A DNA stretch of 34,889 nucleotides, from the NCBI GenBank assembly GCA_913060685.1, contig CAJXVQ010000007.1, positions 1 through 34,889 on the forward strand. The letters are read 5' to 3'. Each line of letters begins with the position of its first letter. Position 1 is the first letter of the stretch. The DNA comes from an uncultured Verrucomicrobiales bacterium. Its GTDB lineage: Bacteria > Verrucomicrobiota > Verrucomicrobiia > Verrucomicrobiales > Akkermansiaceae. The notes beneath the pieces were generated by a model, which made no database searches, was not told the DNA's origin, and was given only the letters and a program-made list of their open reading frames with translations. The position numbers and the translations under genes are program-made. Positions 25,117-33,088 of this stretch are shown here, one piece after another.

Positions 25117-26532
25117 TTATTTGAGGTGTCGGTGTGGGGCATTTTTCACGCTCTCCAACTTGGCGGAAAGACGTTTCACGATTTCAGGATGTTCCTGGAA
25201 AAGGTTATTGGTTTCGGCGGGGTCTTTTCCGAGATGGTAGAGCTGCCCGGTGGGGCCTTCGGGTTTGGGCTTTATAAGCTTGGGTTTGCTGAAGCCTCCT
25301 GAGCCGAGTGCGGCGATGAGCTTCCAGTCACCCTCGCGGACAGTCATGACCCTGGCGCTTCCGGCGCGCATCACGAAGGTGTTTCGCGGGGAGGGTTCGC
25401 CTTTGAGCGAGGGGAGGAAGCTGAAGCTGTCGGGGCCCGCTTTCTTTGGAATCTTGGCACCCATGATGTCTGCGAAAGTGGCCAGGAAGTCGGTGAAACA
25501 GATGAGTTGTTTGCTCGTGGAGCCGGGTTTTGTGACACCAGGCCAGCGGGCGATGAAGGGCATGCGATGTCCTGCTTCCCAGGCGTCCGCTTTCATGCCT
25601 CGAAGCCCACCTTGTGAATCGTGACCATATTTTTCGACATCCTTGTCGTACCAACAGGGGCCATTGTCTGAGGTGAAGATCACCAAAGTGTCTTTGTCCA
25701 TTTCTGCTTCTTTGAGAGCCTCGAGAACCTTGCCAACTTGTGCGTCAACCATCATGACAAAGTCGCCGTAGATACCGACCTTGCTCTTCCCCAAAAATTC
25801 CTTTGAGGGAAGCCACGGAGTGTGCGGAGCAGGGTAGGCAAGGTAGAGCATGAGCGGATCTTTCTTTTCATGCGATTTGATGATCTTGACTGCTTCGTCG
25901 GTGAAGTTGGGCAACACATCATCGATATTCATATCGGGCGAGATGCCTCCGGCCCGACGCATGCGGCCCTGAATGCCATTCCAACCGGTCTCTTCCGCCG
26001 AGAGTTCTTTTTCAATGTGTCCGGTTGGAGGTTGGACCGCTTTGTTGTTCCGGATGTAGAAGTAAGGCGGAATGTCGGTGGAGGCGCGGATGCCAAAGTA
26101 GGAATCAAAGCCGCGATCGACCGGACCGCCCGGGAGTGGCTTGTCGTAGCCGTTCTCCTTGAAGCCGACATGCCATTTGCCAACCATGGCGGTTTGGTAT
26201 CCTTGTGTCTTTGCCAGTGAGGCGATGGTCATTTGACCTTCTTCAATTAGGGGGTTTTTAGACCAACGCCCAACGTCGGTGCGGAAAGGGTAGCGACCGG
26301 TTAAGAGGCCGTAGCGAGACATATGGCAGAGAGGGCCGGGAGCATGGGCGTCGGTGAACTTCATGCCATCCCGGGCGAGAGAATCGATATGAGGGGTCGC
26401 GATTTTGGACTCGGGATTGAAACAGGCGGGATCACCATAGCCCATGTCATCGACCAGAATGATGACGATGTTTGGTTTGGCATGGGCGCTCCAAGTGAGA
26501 GCGAGCAGGGTGAGGAGAAATCGTGTGGACAC
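25117..26532 (-). CDS. S1-family sulfatase with non-canonical CHMSR motif
   Basis: The start codon is GTG at 26532. It gives a signal peptide (FLLTLLALTWSAHA) and 471 residues. Asp28 and Asp29 (ILVDDMGYGDPA) are metal ligands and the block VGKWHVGF is intact. The formylglycine site reads PLCHMSRYGLLTGRYPF: Cys69 and Arg73 are in place, but the usual Pro or Ala two residues after Cys is Met71. The rest of the fold and the neighbouring motifs look complete, including IFTSDNGPCWY. It is the first gene of the minus-strand operon, 130 bases from the divergent membrane-protein gene. It may still be matured, or may use Cys unmodified, or may be inactive. Confidence 0.9.
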   Translation of the reverse strand: MSTRFLLTLLALTWSAHAKPNIVIILVDDMGYGDPACFNPESKIATPHIDSLARDGMKFTDAHAPGPLCHMSRYGLLTGRYPFRTDVGRWSKNPLIEEGQMTIASLAKTQGYQTAMVGKWHVGFKENGYDKPLPGGPVDRGFDSYFGIRASTDIPPYFYIRNNKAVQPPTGHIEKELSAEETGWNGIQGRMRRAGGISPDMNIDDVLPNFTDEAVKIIKSHEKKDPLMLYLAYPAPHTPWLPSKEFLGKSKVGIYGDFVMMVDAQVGKVLEALKEAEMDKDTLVIFTSDNGPCWYDKDVEKYGHDSQGGLRGMKADAWEAGHRMPFIARWPGVTKPGSTSKQLICFTDFLATFADIMGAKIPKKAGPDSFSFLPSLKGEPSPRNTFVMRAGSARVMTVREGDWKLIAALGSGGFSKPKLIKPKPEGPTGQLYHLGKDPAETNNLFQEHPEIVKRLSAKLESVKNAPHRHLK

Positions 26533-26662
26533 GAAGAAAGCCTATTCCAGGGAAGCGGGTGTCGGGAAGGAGGAAAAGGATGACTTTGATTTCCTTGTCA
26601 CCTTTTCGGAGTGGGTCGCGTATGCTCCCTGAAAACCGAACTATGGAAAGGAAAGCAGCGAA
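26533..26662. promoter_or_regulatory. Divergent intergenic region, probable promoters for both flanking operons
   Basis: This is the only gap between the minus-strand sulfatase operon and the plus-strand membrane/DUF1800/DUF1501 operon, so both should be transcribed from it. On the plus strand TTGTCA (26595-26600) and TATGCT (26621-26626) resemble -35 and -10 boxes, but the 20-base spacer is longer than ideal. A GGAAAGG purine run near 26645-26651 may serve the gene at 26663. I could not pick out a convincing minus-strand promoter, and no operator palindrome is evident. Confidence 0.35.
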
Positions 26663-27157
26663 ATGATTATGGCCGACGTCCTCTTGTGGACTTTTGTGAT
26701 TCTGGGATTTTTTGTCATCACGGTGGCTTATTGGGTGGCTGCGGTTGCCTTGGCTCCGGGGTTGGTTGAACGAAGCTGTGATCGCTTTGGCAGATCGCCT
26801 TGGAAGGCGTTGCTGATCGGGGTGGCCATGGGGATTCCGCTGATAGCGGCTGGGCTCGGATTGGCCAATGGTGGTCTTCCGGTCTTTAAAGTCGCGGGGG
26901 TTTTGGTGGTTCTTCTGGTTTTCCTGCTTGGGCTTTGTGGTTCCGCAGGGCTCTGCTTGAGGATTGGAAAGGGCTTGGCGAATCCAATCGACGAAGCGCA
27001 GCCGTGGCTGCGGGTGAAGCGAGGCGGGACCGTGCTTGGTTTGATGATTATCTTTCCGGTGTTGGGATGGTTCTTTGTCTTTCCGGTGGCAATCTTTACA
27101 GGGATTGGTGCCGCCTTTCTGGGGTGGCGGGATGGAAGAAAAGTGGTGACCGAATGA
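26663..27157 (+). CDS. Small integral membrane protein, unknown (164 aa)
   Basis: Four hydrophobic segments are visible at about residues 5-30, 47-68, 74-97 and 122-150, with short charged loops (VERSCDRFGRSPWK, IGKGLANPIDEAQPW). ATG 26663 is chosen as the start. A second ATG two codons later is equally possible. No family was recognised. Its TGA overlaps the start of the DUF1800 gene (ATGA, 27154-27157), so it is translated with that pair and may assist its membrane location (inference). Confidence 0.7.
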   Translation: MIMADVLLWTFVILGFFVITVAYWVAAVALAPGLVERSCDRFGRSPWKALLIGVAMGIPLIAAGLGLANGGLPVFKVAGVLVVLLVFLLGLCGSAGLCLRIGKGLANPIDEAQPWLRVKRGGTVLGLMIIFPVLGWFFVFPVAIFTGIGAAFLGWRDGRKVVTE

Positions 27158-28638
27158 AGAAGCAGATGTCAGATGCCGTTTCACGGCGTGCCTTTTTGAG
27201 AGGAGCGGCCGGGGTGGCTCTTTTTGCGACTTCGGGTTGCGAAAAGGTGGAGGATTGGCTGGGCATGGGGCCGGACGAAGGACCGGTAGTGCCTCCTTCG
27301 GGTGATGGCATTGATCTGATTTCACACGTGCTCAATCGAGTGACCTTTGGGCCCACGCCATCGGAGTATGCGCGAGTCAAGGCGATGGCAGGATCCGGGA
27401 AGGAGGCGGTGTCTGCTTATTTGGAAGAGCAGCTGGAACCGGATGAGATTGAGGACAAAAGAGCCCATCGAGCGGTGCGGAGGTTGGAGGCAATTCATGC
27501 TCCGCTGGGTGAAATGTATGAATACAAGGAAGCGTTTTTATTGGAGCAATTGACTCGTGCGACGCTGATCCGGGCGACGCGAAGCAAGCGGCAATTGTTT
27601 GAGATTATGGCTCATTTTTGGAGTGATCACTTCAATATCGATATTTCAAAAAAGGAGTGCCGGTGGTTGAAGGCGGCGGATGACCGGGAGGTGATCCGGA
27701 AGCATGCGATGGGGAATTTTTCTGATCTGGTGCGGGCTTCCGCGCTGAGTCCGGCGATGCTTTGGTATCTTGATGGGCGGGAGAATCGCAAGCGGAATGA
27801 GGATGAGAAGCCCAATGAGAATTATGGTCGTGAGTTGTTGGAACTCCACACCCTCGGGGTGGGTGGGGGATACACCCAGCAGGATGTCATGGAAGTGGCG
27901 CGGTGCCTGACCGGTTGGACGGTGAGGGGAAAAGATCGATTTTTCAAAGGGAAGGTGGAGTTTGATTCAGAGGCGCATGATGACGGGGCCAAGCTTGTTT
28001 TGGGGCATGACATTGCCGCGGGAGGTGGGGAGAAGGATCTCGAGGAGGTGCTGGAGATCGTTTGCGGGCATCCATCTACTGCGCGTCATGTCGCTCAGAA
28101 GCTTTGTGTTCGATTTATTGCCGATGAACCATCGGAAGAATCGGTGGATGAGGTTGCAAAGGCATTCTCGGCAAGTGGTGGCGATATCGGCACGATTTTG
28201 CGTGCGGTTTTTGCGACCGGGGAGTTTCTTGACGGTGCGCGGGGGCAGAAGCTGAAGCGTCCGTTTGAGTTTATCGTTTCGGCATTGAGGGGGACCCGGG
28301 CGAAGGTTTCGTCTGAGATGGATCTCGTTGATTATCTGGTGCGGATGGGGCATGCCCCGTTTCAGTATCCAACTCCGGATGGCTATCCGGACGTGGCCTC
28401 ACCGTGGACCGGGACGCTGCTCTGGCGATGGCACTTTGCGATCGGCTTGTCTCGAAATGAGGTGAGCGAGAAGATTGAGGTGAATGAGGAGGAACTCATC
28501 GAGAAAGCGGGGGGAATCGAGGGCCTGGCTTCGTGTTTGTTAGGGCGGGTTCCGTCGGTTCAGGAAAAGGCGGCGATGGAGCGATCCGGTGAGCCGCTTG
28601 CCCTTCTTTTAGCTTCACCCGGATTTCAATGGCGATGA
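27154..28638 (+). CDS. DUF1800 protein with Tat signal
   Basis: The start is ATG 27154 in an ATGA overlap, giving 494 residues. The open frame extends upstream to 26935 but that part lies inside the previous gene. Residues 10-28 form a twin-arginine signal (SRRAFLRGAAGVALFATSG) followed by Cys29, which could be lipidated. Family hallmarks of DUF1800 are present: FWSDHFNIDISK, NYGRELLELHTLGVGGGYT and ARCLTGWTV. DUF1800 and DUF1501 genes are usually paired in Planctomycetota, Verrucomicrobiota and others, and their biochemical role is unknown. This one is followed directly by a DUF1501 gene. Confidence 0.92.
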   Translation: MKKQMSDAVSRRAFLRGAAGVALFATSGCEKVEDWLGMGPDEGPVVPPSGDGIDLISHVLNRVTFGPTPSEYARVKAMAGSGKEAVSAYLEEQLEPDEIEDKRAHRAVRRLEAIHAPLGEMYEYKEAFLLEQLTRATLIRATRSKRQLFEIMAHFWSDHFNIDISKKECRWLKAADDREVIRKHAMGNFSDLVRASALSPAMLWYLDGRENRKRNEDEKPNENYGRELLELHTLGVGGGYTQQDVMEVARCLTGWTVRGKDRFFKGKVEFDSEAHDDGAKLVLGHDIAAGGGEKDLEEVLEIVCGHPSTARHVAQKLCVRFIADEPSEESVDEVAKAFSASGGDIGTILRAVFATGEFLDGARGQKLKRPFEFIVSALRGTRAKVSSEMDLVDYLVRMGHAPFQYPTPDGYPDVASPWTGTLLWRWHFAIGLSRNEVSEKIEVNEEELIEKAGGIEGLASCLLGRVPSVQEKAAMERSGEPLALLLASPGFQWR

Positions 28639-29738
28639 AAGGGACAGGAATCATATCGGGGAATGGAGACGAGCAGCGGACGCTGGTGGTGGTTTTTTTA
28701 AGAGGGGGCGCGGACGGGCTGACCTTGGTGCCGCCGGTGGGGAACCGTGAGTATTACAAAGTCCGGCCCACCTTGTCGGTTCCGGAAGATGAGCTTTTGA
28801 AACTTGGTGAGGCGAACTGCGGACTGAACCCGGCGTTCTCAGGCTTGCACCAAATCTACCGCGACGGTGGGTTGACCGTGGTTCCTGCGGTGGGATCGAA
28901 CGATGATACGCGCTCGCATTTTTATGCCCAGGATCTGATGGAGCATGGCGGGCAGATTGCCGGTGGTTGGTTGGGACGGTTTTTGCGATATCGGGAAGGG
29001 AGTCCGCCTTCGGCGCTTTCTGCGATTGCGCTGGGCAAAGCGATGCCGGAGGTTCTCCGGGGTGCGCCAGCAGCCACGGTGATGGAATCGATGGATACTT
29101 TTGCGCTCGGGAGTGGGTCTGGATCGACCGCGGTTTTACAAAAAGAACTCGGAGCGCTTTACGGTTTGGAGGAAAATATTTTGGGCCCGGCAGCGCGTGA
29201 TACTTTGGAGGCCTTGGAGCGAGTCGAGAAGTTGCGACGGGAAGATCTCGCTCCGATGAATGGCGCGGAGTATGGTGACAATGCTTTTTCGCGGGGACTG
29301 CGTCAGACTGCCCGGTTGGTGAGGGCCAAGGTCGGCCTGGAAGCTGTTTCGCTGGATCTCGATGGGTGGGATTCCCACTTTGCGCAGGAGACTCTTATCA
29401 CACCCTTGATGACGCGACTCTCCGACGGCCTTGCAGCCTTCCACCGTGACCTTGGTGGCTTGATGGAGAATGTCACGGTGGTGGTGATGACTGAATTTGG
29501 GCGAAGGGTCGCGGAGAATTCTTCCTTTGGAACCGATCACGGAAGAGGTGGGACGATGCTCGTCATGGGTGGAAGCGAGCGCGGGAATGTTCTTGGTGAA
29601 ATGCCAGAACTTGAGACCGGTATTTTGGTGGGACCTGGCGATGTGCCGGTGGTCACCGACTATCGGGAAGTGCTCAAGCCGATCTTAATCCGTCATGGCG
29701 CGGGTCAATCGATGGGGGATATTTTCCCTGAGGCCTAG
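28635..29738 (+). CDS. DUF1501 protein lacking its own signal peptide
   Basis: I prefer ATG 28635, in an ATGA overlap with the DUF1800 stop, giving 367 residues. ATG 28629 would add two. The family is recognised from FLRGGADGLTLVPP near the N-terminus, DLDGWDSH, and TEFGRRVAENSSFGTDHGRGG near the C-terminus. The fold is sulfatase/alkaline-phosphatase-like in related families. DUF1501 proteins normally begin with a Tat signal, but here the sequence enters the domain almost at once. The frame upstream closes at TGA 28590 with no other start codon. Export may depend on the Tat-bearing DUF1800 partner (inference). Its TAG overlaps the TAG of the convergent penicillin-binding protein gene. Confidence 0.92.
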   Translation: MKGTGIISGNGDEQRTLVVVFLRGGADGLTLVPPVGNREYYKVRPTLSVPEDELLKLGEANCGLNPAFSGLHQIYRDGGLTVVPAVGSNDDTRSHFYAQDLMEHGGQIAGGWLGRFLRYREGSPPSALSAIALGKAMPEVLRGAPAATVMESMDTFALGSGSGSTAVLQKELGALYGLEENILGPAARDTLEALERVEKLRREDLAPMNGAEYGDNAFSRGLRQTARLVRAKVGLEAVSLDLDGWDSHFAQETLITPLMTRLSDGLAAFHRDLGGLMENVTVVVMTEFGRRVAENSSFGTDHGRGGTMLVMGGSERGNVLGEMPELETGILVGPGDVPVVTDYREVLKPILIRHGAGQSMGDIFPEA

Positions 29739-31879
29739 TTGACCGGAATAGCCCGCGGGATCTCGTCGACGGGAATTCCGCGTGGGATTTCATTTTCGAC
29801 CGATTCCACGGAGAGAGAGCGGCCGGGGGCGATGGGGCCATTTTTGATGTTTGGGAGGCGGTCGGAGCTCTTCATGATATCGACCCAGATGGGGAGAGCG
29901 AGGCTGGCTCCCGAACTGCCTTTGAGGATGGTTTGGCCCTGGTCCATGCCGACCCAAACGGCGCAGGTCATCGCCGAGGTGTAGCCGGCATACCAGCCAT
30001 CGGTGGGGCCATTGGTGGTTCCGGTCTTGCCGCCTGATGGCGCGCGAAATCCGTAGGTGGAGCGGATGGATCTGCCGGTTCCGGCCCTGTTGACGTCTTC
30101 CAGAATACGGGAAACTTCCCAGGCTGAGTCTTCCGCCGCAGCCCGATAAGCAATGGGTCCGTTCTTCCAGAGGATTTTTCCGGAGCGATCTTTGATGGCC
30201 TGGATGTAATAGGGGCGAAAGCGGGTGCCACCATTTGGGAAGATGGTGTAGGCGCTGGCGACGGTTTCGGGAGATGCTCCCCATGAGCCGAGATAGGAGG
30301 AAGGAAAGCGGGGAATGTTGTTGATATTGAAGCCGGAGGAGCGGGCAACTTCGAGAACCTCGGACATTCCGGCTTTCGAGGCGACCCGGACAGCGGAGGT
30401 ATTGCGCGATTCGACGAGGGCGCGGCTGACGCGCACTTTTTGGTAATATTTGCCATCAGAATTGGCGGGGTTCCAATTCCGGTCGCCGCCGGGAATTTCA
30501 CCGGGTCTGATGGGGGCGTCGCTAATGTAGTGGTAGGGTTTTACGTTCTTGTCGAAGGCGGCAAGGAACATGAAGGGCTTGAACAGGGATCCAATTTGGC
30601 GCTCGGATTGGAGGGCACGATTGAACTGGGATTCCTTGGCACTACGACCTCCAACAATGGCGAGGACGGCACCAGTGTTGTTATCGATGACGACGGCGGC
30701 TCCTTGCAGGTATTTGGGATCACCTTTGCCATTCCATTGAGAACGTCTTTGGTGAGGAAATCCACGCCGGCTTTCGATCTGGTAGAGTCGCTTTTCAACC
30801 GATTTTTCTGCAATTTTTTGGATCTTGGAATCAAGGGTGGTTTCGATGATCAGCCCGCCGTCCCGGATGTTTTCCTTCTCAAGGATCCTCTTGAGGTCCC
30901 GGCGGATGGCATCGAGGGCGTAGCTGCCTTCGCCAAGACTATTGGGCGAGGCGATCGTGAGTTCCCTTTTTTGAGCGGCATCGGCTTCTTCCTGGGTGAT
31001 TGCTTCGTTTTCGACCATTTTTTTAAGAACCCAATCGCGTTGGAGTAGGGCTTTGTCGAAGTAGCGGAATGGCGAGAATTTGTTGGGGGCCCGGATGATG
31101 CCGACGAGGAGGGCTGATTCCTCGAGGCTTAGCTTGGTGACAGATTTATTGAAGTAGGTGTGAGAGGCGACTTCCACTCCGCGAACCGAACCACCCCAGA
31201 AAATGCGGTTCATGTAGTGCTCGAGAATTTCGTCTTTTTCGAATTTTGATTCAATGCGGACGGCGATGAAGGTTTCGAGGATTTTGCGGTGAATTCCGCG
31301 AAGTGCGCCTTCCTTGGACTTCTTCAAGGCGTAGCTATTACGCGCCAGTTGCATGCTGATTGTTCCGCCACCTTCGATTTTTCCACGAGTGAGAGCGCGA
31401 AGGACGACCCGGCCCATTGAATAGAAGTCAACCGCGCCATGGCTGCGGAAGCGCTTGTCCTCCTGCGCGATGAGAGCATTCACGAAGTGCTCCGGAACCT
31501 CATCGTAGGCGATGATACGGCGATTTATGCCGTGAAGGAACCCGATTTCCTGTCCGTCGGAATTCTTCAGGATGTTTCCATTTCGATCGAGGATTTCGGT
31601 GCGAGCAGGCATATGGACCACTTCCTGCAAATCATAGGTGCAGGCGATGATGTAGTAAGTGATTGACAGCAGGGTGCCAAAGACCATGGCGATGAGTCCT
31701 CCCGAGAGAGCGAGTCGCGAAGGCCATTTGAGCCAGAGAGGAAATTTGCGGGTCAACTTGCCGATCAGGCGAAATGGTCCGATGACGACGTCACGAGCCT
31801 CGAAGTTGAACCTCGGTGCTTTTTTCTTTGCGGACTTCTTGCGAGCGGTCTTTCTTTTGGCCTTTTTACGGGGTGGCAT
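29735..31879 (-). CDS. Class A penicillin-binding protein (transglycosylase/transpeptidase, PBP1A type)
   Basis: This bifunctional peptidoglycan synthase has 714 residues. Residues 1-23 are a very basic cytoplasmic tail, and a TM helix spans about 56-80. The GT51 glycosyltransferase domain (90-290) contains EDKRF with Glu140 as likely catalytic base and GGGTISMQLARN. The transpeptidase domain (390-690) has SLFK at 431-434 with Ser431 as the nucleophile, SRN at 491-493, and KTG at 618-620 in GGKTGTTNGPTDGWYAGY, so all catalytic motifs are intact. The last 18 residues are a tandem nonapeptide, EIPRGIPVD then EIPRAIPVN. A possible 35-residue reading frame ends 15 bases upstream of the ATG. It acts in the periplasm, anchored in the inner membrane. 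Confidence 0.95.
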   Translation of the reverse strand: MPPRKKAKRKTARKKSAKKKAPRFNFEARDVVIGPFRLIGKLTRKFPLWLKWPSRLALSGGLIAMVFGTLLSITYYIIACTYDLQEVVHMPARTEILDRNGNILKNSDGQEIGFLHGINRRIIAYDEVPEHFVNALIAQEDKRFRSHGAVDFYSMGRVVLRALTRGKIEGGGTISMQLARNSYALKKSKEGALRGIHRKILETFIAVRIESKFEKDEILEHYMNRIFWGGSVRGVEVASHTYFNKSVTKLSLEESALLVGIIRAPNKFSPFRYFDKALLQRDWVLKKMVENEAITQEEADAAQKRELTIASPNSLGEGSYALDAIRRDLKRILEKENIRDGGLIIETTLDSKIQKIAEKSVEKRLYQIESRRGFPHQRRSQWNGKGDPKYLQGAAVVIDNNTGAVLAIVGGRSAKESQFNRALQSERQIGSLFKPFMFLAAFDKNVKPYHYISDAPIRPGEIPGGDRNWNPANSDGKYYQKVRVSRALVESRNTSAVRVASKAGMSEVLEVARSSGFNINNIPRFPSSYLGSWGASPETVASAYTIFPNGGTRFRPYYIQAIKDRSGKILWKNGPIAYRAAAEDSAWEVSRILEDVNRAGTGRSIRSTYGFRAPSGGKTGTTNGPTDGWYAGYTSAMTCAVWVGMDQGQTILKGSSGASLALPIWVDIMKSSDRLPNIKNGPIAPGRSLSVESVENEIPRGIPVDEIPRAIPVN
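29738..29791 (-). repeat. Tandem 27-base (nine-codon) repeat at the 3' end of the PBP gene
   Basis: Two adjacent nine-codon units encode EIPRGIPVD and EIPRAIPVN just before the stop codon. The codons differ at several positions, so the duplication is not brand new or was selected at protein level. It extends the C-terminus with a Pro/Ile-rich tail. Confidence 0.75.
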
Positions 31880-32104
31880 CGTGTTGGGGCGACCTTACGC
31901 CTCAAGAAGCGGAGTCCAAGGACTCATTTGCTTGTCGATTGGAACTTGGAAGGGAAGGCGGTCCTTGAGAATCGTGAGATCCTTGGGGGCGGCAAAAGGC
32001 ATGACATATCCGACGGTCAATGACGCTTTTGCGCAGCATCGCGATCTTCGATTGAATTTTTTCGAAACAAGATGACTCTTACTAGACGATTTTATTTTAG
32101 AACC
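31880..32104. promoter_or_regulatory. Divergent intergenic region between the PBP and HtrA-type genes
   Basis: Transcription of the PBP (-) and of the protease pair (+) must start here. On the plus strand TTGAAT at 32052-32057 is a possible -35 box, with no good -10 at the expected spacing. AT-rich TATTTT occurs just before ATG 32105. The region also holds the possible 35-residue minus-strand frame. No hairpin terminator or operator palindrome was evident. Confidence 0.3.
31895..32002 (-). CDS. Possible small protein of 35 residues upstream of the PBP gene
   Basis: ATG 32002 begins MPFAAPKDLTILKDRLPF, and the frame ends at TAA (31897-31895), 15 bases before the PBP start. Composition is protein-like, with a mix of charged and hydrophobic residues and Pro, and codons resemble those of its neighbours. 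GGA lies 7-9 bases before the ATG. A TTG six codons upstream (32020) is an alternative start. It has no signal peptide or TM helix. I do not recognise it. It may be a real small gene co-transcribed with the PBP, a coupling leader, or chance. Conservation in relatives would decide. Confidence 0.45.
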   Translation of the reverse strand: MPFAAPKDLTILKDRLPFQVPIDKQMSPWTPLLEA

Positions 32105-33082
32105 ATGATTAAGAATCTATTACCCATCCTTTTTCTCGCCGGGACGGTTTGGTTGCCGGGACAACAGAAGGTTGAGAGCCTTGGCGATCTCAAGAAGCTG
32201 CAGGGGCAGGTCCAGAAGGTGGTCCGTGAAAAGACGGCGGCAACCGTTTCCTTGGTATCGCGGACAGGAGCATCCGGAAGTGGTGTGATCGTCTCAAGTG
32301 ATGGCTTGATTCTCACGGCGGCTCATGTGATCGAGGGCAGTAAGGAAATGTTTGTTATTTTTCCGGATGGCCGGCAGGAGCGGGCCAAGGTGCTTGGAGC
32401 GAATTACACACGCGATGCTGCGATGGCGCAATTGATGGGCGAGGGTCCTTGGCCTCACGTCGAAGTTGGCGATTCCGACTCGCTGGAGGTGGGTGACTAT
32501 GTCGTCGCGATGGGGCATCCCAAGGGATATGATCCAACCCGCCGTCCTCCGGTGAGATTCGGTCGGGTGATGACCAAGGGGGGGCTCGGTTTTGTCACCA
32601 CGGATTGTACCTTGATCGGGGGAGACAGCGGGGGACCGCTTTTCGATTTGAAAGGTCGTGTGGTTGGGATTCACTCGCACATCGCACCGGATCGCCAGAT
32701 TAATAACCACGCCGGGCTTTCGGGTTTTAAGGGATCATGGGAGAGTATGGTGGCCGGGAAATCGTGGGGAGTTTTGGGAGGAGATGCTCGTGATCCGAAC
32801 CGCCCGGTGCTGGGATTGAATCTCCGAAATACGTCGGGAGGTCTCGTTGTAGAGGAGGTTCCCGAAGGTGGGCCTGCTTTTGAGGTGGGTTTTTTGCCGG
32901 GTGATCTGGTCACTGCGATCGCCGGTGCGAAGGTGACCCAGGTCGGAAAGCTTTCGGAAATCTTCGTGGACCTCCTTCCCGGGCAGGAAGTGGAGGTGAA
33001 ATTTACTCGCGATGGAAAGAAGCTCAGCAAAAAGGTTACGCTGGCCCGCCTCGGAAATATTTACAGAAACCAACGACGATAG
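32105..33082 (+). CDS. HtrA/Deg-type serine protease with C-terminal PDZ domain
   Basis: The start chosen is ATG 32105 (MIKNLLPILFLAG), giving 325 residues and a standard signal peptide. ATG 32072 would add 11 basic residues and is possible. The S1C protease domain has a complete triad: His74 in LTAAHV, Asp104 in TRDAAMAQL, Ser175 in GGDSGGPLF. Residues 233-315 form one PDZ domain (VLGLNLR, EVGFLPGDLVTAIAG). It is exported and should act in periplasmic protein quality control or regulated proteolysis. It is shorter than DegP, with a single PDZ as in DegS, but has no membrane anchor beyond the signal sequence. A paralogous pseudoprotease gene starts 6 bases after its stop. Confidence 0.92.
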   Translation: MIKNLLPILFLAGTVWLPGQQKVESLGDLKKLQGQVQKVVREKTAATVSLVSRTGASGSGVIVSSDGLILTAAHVIEGSKEMFVIFPDGRQERAKVLGANYTRDAAMAQLMGEGPWPHVEVGDSDSLEVGDYVVAMGHPKGYDPTRRPPVRFGRVMTKGGLGFVTTDCTLIGGDSGGPLFDLKGRVVGIHSHIAPDRQINNHAGLSGFKGSWESMVAGKSWGVLGGDARDPNRPVLGLNLRNTSGGLVVEEVPEGGPAFEVGFLPGDLVTAIAGAKVTQVGKLSEIFVDLLPGQEVEVKFTRDGKKLSKKVTLARLGNIYRNQRR

Positions 33083-33088
33083 AATTCC

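Noticed and set aside
26935-27153. N-terminal extension of the DUF1800 protein by 73 residues
   Set aside because: It lies inside the membrane-protein gene in another frame and would bury the Tat signal internally. ATG 27154 fits the ATGA coupling.
26447-27325. Minus-strand open frame (292 codons) spanning the divergent region and the membrane gene
   Set aside because: Its product is very rich in Pro, His, Lys and Arg with no domain character. It overlaps genes on both sides that have clear features.
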